A DNA stretch of 6,905 nucleotides, taken from contig JAGBWH010000041.1 of NCBI GenBank assembly GCA_017629925.1, positions 1 through 6,905 of the forward strand. Direction: 5' to 3'. This DNA comes from Clostridia bacterium. Lineage in GTDB: Bacteria > Bacillota > Clostridia > Oscillospirales > CAG-272. Below are positions 1-4,839 of the stretch, piece after piece. The notes beneath the pieces were generated by a model. The model was not told the origin of the DNA and made no database searches. It saw only the letters and a program-made list of their open reading frames with translations. The translations under genes and the position numbers were made by a program. Numbering within the stretch: position 1 is the first letter of the stretch; the number at the start of each line of letters is the position of its first letter.

Positions 1-81
1 GGTGTGGTGGTGCTTTTGCGCCGTAAAAACAGCGGGGGCAAAAGGCAGTTCCGTCTAAAGAAAGGGGGAGAGGCACAGTGA
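1..81 (+). CDS. C-terminal end of a membrane protein, probably the ABC-2 type permease (partial)
   Basis: Only the last 26 codons are in the window, in frame 1, ending at TGA 79-81. The visible residues are a short hydrophobic stretch (GVVVLL), then a basic tail rich in Arg and Lys (RRK, KRQ, RLKK). This is what the cytoplasmic tail after a last transmembrane helix looks like. The stop overlaps the next gene's start by 4 bases (GTGA), so the two are translationally coupled. In Gld-type ABC modules the gene before the GldG-like gene is normally the ABC-2 permease (GldF-like), which makes that the best guess. The fragment is too short to prove the family; another membrane subunit is possible. 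Confidence 0.6.
   Translation, partial: GVVVLLRRKNSGGKRQFRLKKGGEAQ
64..70 (+). promoter_or_regulatory. Ribosome binding site for the GldG-like gene
   Basis: A GGGGGAG purine run lies 7 bases before the GTG at 78. It sits inside the last codons of the upstream gene and supports the GTG as the true start. Confidence 0.75.
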
Positions 82-1727
82 AGCGCAAACTCAAACAGTT
101 TTGGGAAACCAAAAAAGGCGGGATCACCATCATCTCCCTTGTCATCGTCCTTACCCTTTTGTTGCAACTGCTTTTGGCGTTTTATGTGTCAGGGCGTGGT
201 ATTTATCCCGATGCTACCCCTGAGGGGCTATATACGCTGACCGAGAGCATGGAAACACTATGCGGTGCGCTGAAAGGAGAGGTGCTCATCACCTTTTGCG
301 ACGATCCCGACCACCTGCTCAACAACTACGCCACGCGCTACGTCTATATCATGGTGCAGCAACTCGCCCAGCGCTTTGACCATATCCGCTATGAGACGGT
401 CAACGTCAGGCTGGATCCCACCGCCGTCTACCAATACCGCACCACCTCTGCCTCTGTCATTGAGCCTGATGATGTGATCATTTCCTCAGGCGGACGCTAT
501 CGTGTGTATGCGGCAGATAAATTCTGGACGAAATCATCCGAGGATCAAACAGACCGTTTTTGGTCGTATAACGGGGAATATGTGCTTGCCACAGCGATGC
601 TGTCTGTGACCGCCATCACCCAACCCTACGTCTATTTTGTGTATGGTCACGGAGAAGAGATTTACGTGGACGAAAAAGACGAAGCCTATGCTCATCTGCT
701 CCCCTTGAGCACCCCCTCCCTGCGCGGATTTTACGATTTGATGCTGGAGCAGGGGCTGAAAGTGGGCTATCTTTCGGGGGATGACCTCAAAAAAGTGCCC
801 GATGATTGTGTGCTTTTGGTCATGAACAATCCTAAAGAAGATTATGTCGAGTCCGATATTTATGCATTAGAGGATAATGGCACAACAGATGCCATTCACC
901 GCTATCTTGCAGAAAAAAATGGGGCATTTATGCTCTTTTTAGAGCCCGGGCGTCATCTGCCTCAACTGGAGCAGTTTGTCTCTCACTGGGGCATTGCGTT
1001 CACGCATGAGCAAATCAAAGATACCACAAACCAAACCGGCAAAGACACATTGCTTTGGGCGGAATATAACCGCTCAGAAGATGAAATGAGTTATGGCGTC
1101 TATGCAGATATTGCCGATATGCCCAATCCTCCTCGTTTTGTCATGGACGGAAGCGGTAGTGTAAAAACCACGTGGAAAACCCACGAAGGTGCGACCTCTT
1201 CCACCAGCAACGTGACCGCCTATTACAGCCCGTTCCTGTATTCCGCCCCCACCGCATACAGTTATAACGCACAGGGCAACCTGACCGCAGAAAAGCCCCG
1301 TGCCCATGAACTGGCGGGCTTGTCTGTCCGTATTAAAACAGACAGCGTCACCACCGACTCGTATTTTAGCTATGTGTTCGCTTCGGCTTGTCCGGCGATG
1401 GTGACCGACGAGTGGCTCACCTCCACCGCATACGGCAACCACGATGCGATGTTTGCGCTGGTGCGCTATATTTCCCGCACAGATGAATATGCCTCAATGG
1501 ACTTGGGCGGTACATCTCTCAACTCTCTGCACATGGGCGGTAAACCCCTCGTGTATAGTGAGATGACAGACCAAAAAAATGTCGTCTATGAAAACGGCAT
1601 GATTGTGAAAATCTACGAGCCTTTTACCAATCGTTCAAGGACGATCATCCTTGTCTTTACACTTGTGTTGCCTGTGCTCTTGGTCGCAAGTGTCGGGGCG
1701 GTCGTTTATTTGCGTCGCAGACGCTGA
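78..1727 (+). CDS. GldG-like ABC transporter auxiliary protein
   Basis: The 549-residue protein has one transmembrane helix at each end (about residues 15-37 and 521-544), with a large domain between them that should face outward. It ends in RRRR, a positive-inside anchor. GldG/ABC-transporter-auxiliary landmarks appear in order: an N-terminal region after the helix with YTLTES (52-57), a segment ending in DDVIIS (131-136), the GHGE motif (190-193) that follows a beta strand in this family, NNPKEDY (250-256) before a DNGTTD loop, and YGNHDAMFALV (452-462) near the end. The length is normal for the family. The role is inferred to be a subunit of an ATPase/permease complex of unknown substrate; gliding is known only for Bacteroidetes homologues. 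The start is GTG, coupled to the upstream stop; the stop is 13 bases before the next start. A single-gene symbol is withheld because orthology to gldG proper is not shown. Confidence 0.85.
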   Translation: MKRKLKQFWETKKGGITIISLVIVLTLLLQLLLAFYVSGRGIYPDATPEGLYTLTESMETLCGALKGEVLITFCDDPDHLLNNYATRYVYIMVQQLAQRFDHIRYETVNVRLDPTAVYQYRTTSASVIEPDDVIISSGGRYRVYAADKFWTKSSEDQTDRFWSYNGEYVLATAMLSVTAITQPYVYFVYGHGEEIYVDEKDEAYAHLLPLSTPSLRGFYDLMLEQGLKVGYLSGDDLKKVPDDCVLLVMNNPKEDYVESDIYALEDNGTTDAIHRYLAEKNGAFMLFLEPGRHLPQLEQFVSHWGIAFTHEQIKDTTNQTGKDTLLWAEYNRSEDEMSYGVYADIADMPNPPRFVMDGSGSVKTTWKTHEGATSSTSNVTAYYSPFLYSAPTAYSYNAQGNLTAEKPRAHELAGLSVRIKTDSVTTDSYFSYVFASACPAMVTDEWLTSTAYGNHDAMFALVRYISRTDEYASMDLGGTSLNSLHMGGKPLVYSEMTDQKNVVYENGMIVKIYEPFTNRSRTIILVFTLVLPVLLVASVGAVVYLRRRR

Positions 1728-1728
1728 A

Positions 1729-1733
1729 AGGAG
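1729..1733 (+). promoter_or_regulatory. Ribosome binding site that fixes the TTG start of the DUF4340-like gene
   Basis: AGGAG lies 7 bases before TTG 1741. The same frame is open upstream to an ATG at 1651, but that ATG sits inside the GldG-like gene, lacks such a site, and would put a 30-residue Cys/Arg-containing leader before the membrane helix. The TTG is therefore preferred. Confidence 0.8.
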
Positions 1734-1740
1734 AAAAACA

Positions 1741-4644
1741 TTGACAAAACAAAAGAAACTTGCTCTGATTGCGCTCTGTTTAGCGGTCGTTTTGGCGGTG
1801 CTCTATTTTGCCGTTTTTTCTCCTATGCTGAAAAAGTTAAACGAAAAAGAGGAGCCAAAGAAACCGATTGAACTCATGGATGGGGAAGCCTATTATGTCT
1901 TTGGTGGCAAGGAGAGGGTGGATATGGGTGTCATCTATCCGCAAGTCTCCTACGACCAAATCTTTAGCATTACCGTTCATCCAAAAAACAATGAAAACTA
2001 TATGTTCTTCCATATGCTGGAAGGTAGCAAAGACTATCTTGCGCTGGGCAGTCTCGATGAAAATTGCGATCCCCACTCTTTTCTGCCGTATAGTCCTGAA
2101 ATCACCGATATTGTGTATGGGTTCGACAAAACCACCCTCTACGATGGGCGTGGCAAAGTGCCGGCATTGCTGACAGCGGTAGGTGGCGTGGTATTTAATG
2201 AACGCGCTTATGTCAAGCCCCAAGGCACCACCTACGAGGACTTAGAAAAAGCCCTGCACCGTTATGGACTTGCAGAGGCAGACGAAGCGCCTTGGGTGGA
2301 AGTGACCACATACCTCTTTGGCGTGCATGGAGAAATCCTCTATACCGAAGGGGAAGAACTATACTGCTATAATCCCGAAGATAAACTCTATTATCTCTAT
2401 GATAAAGATACCCTTATCGTCACCGAAACAGGGTATGACTTCACAAATGCGATCGCCTTTGTGGGAGATCCGCTGACCTTGACACCTGCCCCTGATACGG
2501 TGGGCGCTCGCCGTCTCTATGTAGGCCGTAGCCTGCCTTCGGGAGATGGCTATTATGTGCGCCTTGAGGGGCGCGATATCGTCTATGTGGTAGGCTCTGT
2601 GCACACCGATGTGGCGCAAATTGATTTGTCAAACATCGTCGACAAGAATATGACCTACTATGTAGAGCCTAACTTGATGATCCCCCCCACCACTTTGTAT
2701 GATCCATTCCTTGTTCCTCATTTTGGCATGGAAACAGGCTCGCTGAAAGACAAGGCGGGCACGCCGTTGGTGGTGGGCGATACTGTGTATTTGAGCGACA
2801 AAGACGGCAAAATGCTCTCACACGTCTTGCAAGGCAATAAAGCCAATTTGTTCCAACTGATTTTAGCGCAAAAGCAAGTGGGGCAAAGCGGTGTGTGGCT
2901 GCCCACAAACGAGGCGCTATTTTGCCTGTTGCCTGACGGTGGTGTGGTGGATTACACCATCACCGAAATTTTAGGTATTTCCGGCCCGCAGAGTGGATAC
3001 ACCACATGGGATGCGGTCGCAGTGGAAGAAGAAAGCCTGCTGAGAGTGCGGTATACCGCAAGTGACGGCGTCTCTCACACCGCATTGCTCTATATGACAA
3101 ATTCCGCACTACCCCAAACGCTCAAAGCCGATTTGCTGGGGTGCGGAGTGGGCGAAGTGAATATCACCTGCAGTATGCTCTATGACACACCTGATGTCTC
3201 CTACACGCTCGTTCGCATCAATATGATCATGCGGGACGGTGGGTTTGCCTTCGACGAGGCAAAAGAAGGAGACCTTGTGAGTTTCACCTATCGATTGGGC
3301 AATACCACCACGGAAAGCACCATGGATCTTGTCCTTGACACAAAGCACGAGAGCAAAATTTATGCCACAGTTTCGAGTGTTCTGATAGGCAAAAAGGCCT
3401 TGATTGACCTAAACACCCCCCTTTCTTTTGAAAAAGATGCACTATTTTCAAAAGATGCCTTCCTCGAAGACCTTACCATTTCCTGTGCAGTAAGCTACCA
3501 AACAAACCTGTCATTTTCCTACTATTACTATGGTGATGGCAAGCGTGATCCGTTTCTCATTGATAGCATTTACCAAACCACAGGGCCTTCCTCTCTTGTT
3601 GATTACACCATTGATTCCGCCACCGCCCAAGCGGTGCTGGAAGTGTTTGCAGAATGGAAAGGCACGCATACGGTGGCGGTCGGCATTACCCCTGAGGTGA
3701 TGCTCAAATACGGACTCTTTGCCCGTCGCATGTCTATTTCTATGACCTACAACACCAAAGCGGATGATTTAGGCGGAGGCAATCTCACCAACATCACCTG
3801 CGATCATCGCATTGACTACACCTTCTACGTCAGCGAGGAGCAGGACGGCTATCGCTATGTGGCAAGCCCTCTTTACGATGTGGTCGTGCAAGTGCCCTCA
3901 GAGCCGCTGGAGTTCCTTGATTGGAATTTCCTTGACAAATGGGCGAGAAGCAACCTACTGCTCATGTATCTGCGAGACATTCGTGAAATCGAGGTGATTT
4001 CTCGCTATACCGACCGTCAAAGCCATCATAGTTTTTGGCTTTCGACCGACCATGCCTACAAATACCAAAGTCAAGGCGAGGTCAGCACCATTGAGCGACT
4101 ATACGTGATGTATGTGAGTGGCAAAACCACCATCGCCTCAAGCAATTATTCAAAAGACTTTGTCACAGCAAAACCCGGCGTTGCGGTAGATCCCATCGGG
4201 GATATGTACCGTGTCACTCACCTTCAAGGCGGAGTGGATCTGGACAAAATTTACTATGACCAAGGTCATACCGGCTCCAGCAGGGAAGATTTGATGGGTG
4301 TGTATTTCTTCCGCCGTATGATGACGGTGGTGTTATCCACACGCTATATCGGTGAGGTGGCGGACGATCTGTCACCACAGGAAATTACCGCATTGATGGC
4401 AAACCCGCAAGCCTGCGTGACGAGTATGAAAGTTAAACTGGTTGACGGCAGAAGTTTTGGGTATGATTTTTATGCCTATTCCGCAGAAAGGATGCTCGTT
4501 TCCTTTACCACGTACCGAACAGACGGAAGCGTGGAAAGTCAAAGCCAAGTCTTTTATGTGAATGCCTCGGAAGTGAAGAAAATTGTCACGTTTTGCGACA
4601 AACTTTCCTCAGGCGACACATTCCATGCGGACGATTTTTATTGA
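1741..4644 (+). CDS. Large DUF4340-like membrane-anchored protein, partner of the GldG-like protein
   Basis: From the TTG start the protein has 967 residues. It begins with TKQKK, followed by one transmembrane helix (about 7-26); no lipobox cysteine is seen, so the rest should be a large extracytoplasmic domain. Clostridial DUF4340 features visible are VIYPQVSYDQIFSITVH (64-80), YGL (175-177), LYVGRSLPSGDGYYVRL (259-275) followed by the strand DIVYVV, then a second set with YGLF (657-660), FYVSEEQDGYRYVAS (695-709) and the strand YDVVVQV. The C-terminal module has FGYDFYAYS (906-914) and FYVNASEV (938-945). Many DUF4340 proteins are much shorter, so this is an unusually long member with two recognisable core units. 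It follows the GldG-like gene by 13 bases, the usual partnership. The inferred role is an auxiliary subunit of the ABC complex; no catalytic residues are recognised. Members of this family are poorly characterised, so no substrate is proposed. Confidence 0.8.
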   Translation: MTKQKKLALIALCLAVVLAVLYFAVFSPMLKKLNEKEEPKKPIELMDGEAYYVFGGKERVDMGVIYPQVSYDQIFSITVHPKNNENYMFFHMLEGSKDYLALGSLDENCDPHSFLPYSPEITDIVYGFDKTTLYDGRGKVPALLTAVGGVVFNERAYVKPQGTTYEDLEKALHRYGLAEADEAPWVEVTTYLFGVHGEILYTEGEELYCYNPEDKLYYLYDKDTLIVTETGYDFTNAIAFVGDPLTLTPAPDTVGARRLYVGRSLPSGDGYYVRLEGRDIVYVVGSVHTDVAQIDLSNIVDKNMTYYVEPNLMIPPTTLYDPFLVPHFGMETGSLKDKAGTPLVVGDTVYLSDKDGKMLSHVLQGNKANLFQLILAQKQVGQSGVWLPTNEALFCLLPDGGVVDYTITEILGISGPQSGYTTWDAVAVEEESLLRVRYTASDGVSHTALLYMTNSALPQTLKADLLGCGVGEVNITCSMLYDTPDVSYTLVRINMIMRDGGFAFDEAKEGDLVSFTYRLGNTTTESTMDLVLDTKHESKIYATVSSVLIGKKALIDLNTPLSFEKDALFSKDAFLEDLTISCAVSYQTNLSFSYYYYGDGKRDPFLIDSIYQTTGPSSLVDYTIDSATAQAVLEVFAEWKGTHTVAVGITPEVMLKYGLFARRMSISMTYNTKADDLGGGNLTNITCDHRIDYTFYVSEEQDGYRYVASPLYDVVVQVPSEPLEFLDWNFLDKWARSNLLLMYLRDIREIEVISRYTDRQSHHSFWLSTDHAYKYQSQGEVSTIERLYVMYVSGKTTIASSNYSKDFVTAKPGVAVDPIGDMYRVTHLQGGVDLDKIYYDQGHTGSSREDLMGVYFFRRMMTVVLSTRYIGEVADDLSPQEITALMANPQACVTSMKVKLVDGRSFGYDFYAYSAERMLVSFTTYRTDGSVESQSQVFYVNASEVKKIVTFCDKLSSGDTFHADDFY

Positions 4645-4690
4645 TTTGCTATTTTTTCATTAAAATATCAAAAAAATAATGAATAATTCT

Positions 4691-4709
4691 AATAAAAAAA
4701 CAAAAAAAA
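4691..4709 (+). promoter_or_regulatory. A-tract upstream of the promoter (UP-element-like)
   Basis: Two A-runs (4694-4700 and 4702-4709) lie immediately upstream of the -35 region, where the alpha subunit C-terminal domain of RNA polymerase contacts AT-rich UP elements. The placement fits, but composition alone cannot prove the function because the whole spacer is AT-rich. Confidence 0.4.
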
Positions 4710-4712
4710 TCA

Positions 4713-4740
4713 TTGCTTTTTTGATAAGTTGTGATATAAT
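4713..4740 (+). promoter_or_regulatory. Extended -10 sigma-A type promoter for the trigger-factor-like gene
   Basis: A perfect TATAAT (4735-4740) is preceded by TG plus one base (4732-4734), the extended -10 motif. A weak -35, TTGCTT (4713-4718), lies 16 bases upstream. Transcription would begin near the A at 4747, giving a 5' leader of about 93 bases. The strong -10 and the A-tract suggest an active promoter separate from the upstream operon. Confidence 0.75.
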
Positions 4741-4756
4741 AGGAACAGCGTCCTAT
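4739..4756 (+). promoter_or_regulatory. Inverted repeat across the -10 and transcription start, possible operator
   Basis: ATAGGA (4739-4744) and TCCTAT (4751-4756) are perfect 6-base inverted copies with a 6-base spacer. The left arm overlaps the last two bases of the -10 box and the pair spans the predicted start site, where a repressor would block initiation. No regulator gene is in the window. The left arm lies mostly before the predicted transcript start, so a DNA site is more likely than an RNA hairpin here. Confidence 0.35.
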
Positions 4757-4777
4757 GAATTCATTTATTTTCATAGG
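4752..4777 (+). repeat. Stem-loop at the 5' end of the leader of the trigger-factor-like gene
   Basis: CCTATGAA (4752-4759) and TTCATAGG (4770-4777) form a perfect 8-base stem with a 10-base loop. With a start near 4747 the hairpin would lie about 5 bases from the transcript's 5' end, a position where stems commonly protect mRNA from 5'-end-dependent decay in Firmicutes. No T-run follows, so it is not an intrinsic terminator. The left arm is shared with the preceding inverted repeat, and ATGAATTCAT (4755-4764) is also a 10-base palindrome, so alternative pairings exist. Confidence 0.5.
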
Positions 4778-4824
4778 TTATTTCGTGTCCCATCTCTTAT
4801 GGATTCGAAAAATATTTTATAATA

Positions 4825-4831
4825 GAAGAGG
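4825..4831 (+). promoter_or_regulatory. Ribosome binding site of the trigger-factor-like gene
   Basis: GAAGAGG, with GAGG as its core, lies 8 bases before the ATG at 4840. It fits the start that places a membrane helix at residues 9-27. Confidence 0.7.
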
Positions 4832-4839
4832 TCATTTTT

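Noticed and set aside
1074..1442. Minus-strand open frame inside the GldG-like gene
   Set aside because: It is a shadow of a gene with clear family motifs, with no ribosome site or recognisable product. The same applies to the other short antisense frames in the window.
1651..1740. Upstream extension of the DUF4340-like gene to ATG 1651
   Set aside because: It overlaps the GldG-like gene by 77 bases, has no good ribosome site, and adds an unlikely leader before the membrane helix. The TTG at 1741 has AGGAG at proper spacing.
1741..1746. Perfect TTGACA at the start of the DUF4340-like gene as a -35 box
   Set aside because: No -10-like hexamer lies 16-18 bases downstream, and the bases are the start codon plus the Thr codon (ACA is used in part).
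4656..4683. TTCATTA/TAATGAA inverted repeat after the DUF4340-like gene as a terminator
   Set aside because: The 7-base stem has one G-C pair, a 14-base loop and no T-run after it. In such AT-rich DNA this is likely chance, so no convincing intrinsic terminator is seen here.
4701..4723. CAAAAAA/TTTTTTG inverted repeat as a hairpin
   Set aside because: It is a near-homopolymer A/T stem that overlaps the A-tract and the -35 region. It is better explained as promoter context than as an RNA structure.
4818..4823. Second TATAAT close to the start of the trigger-factor-like gene
   Set aside because: It lies only 17 bases before the ATG, has no -35 at the expected place, and a transcript from it would begin after most of the ribosome binding site.
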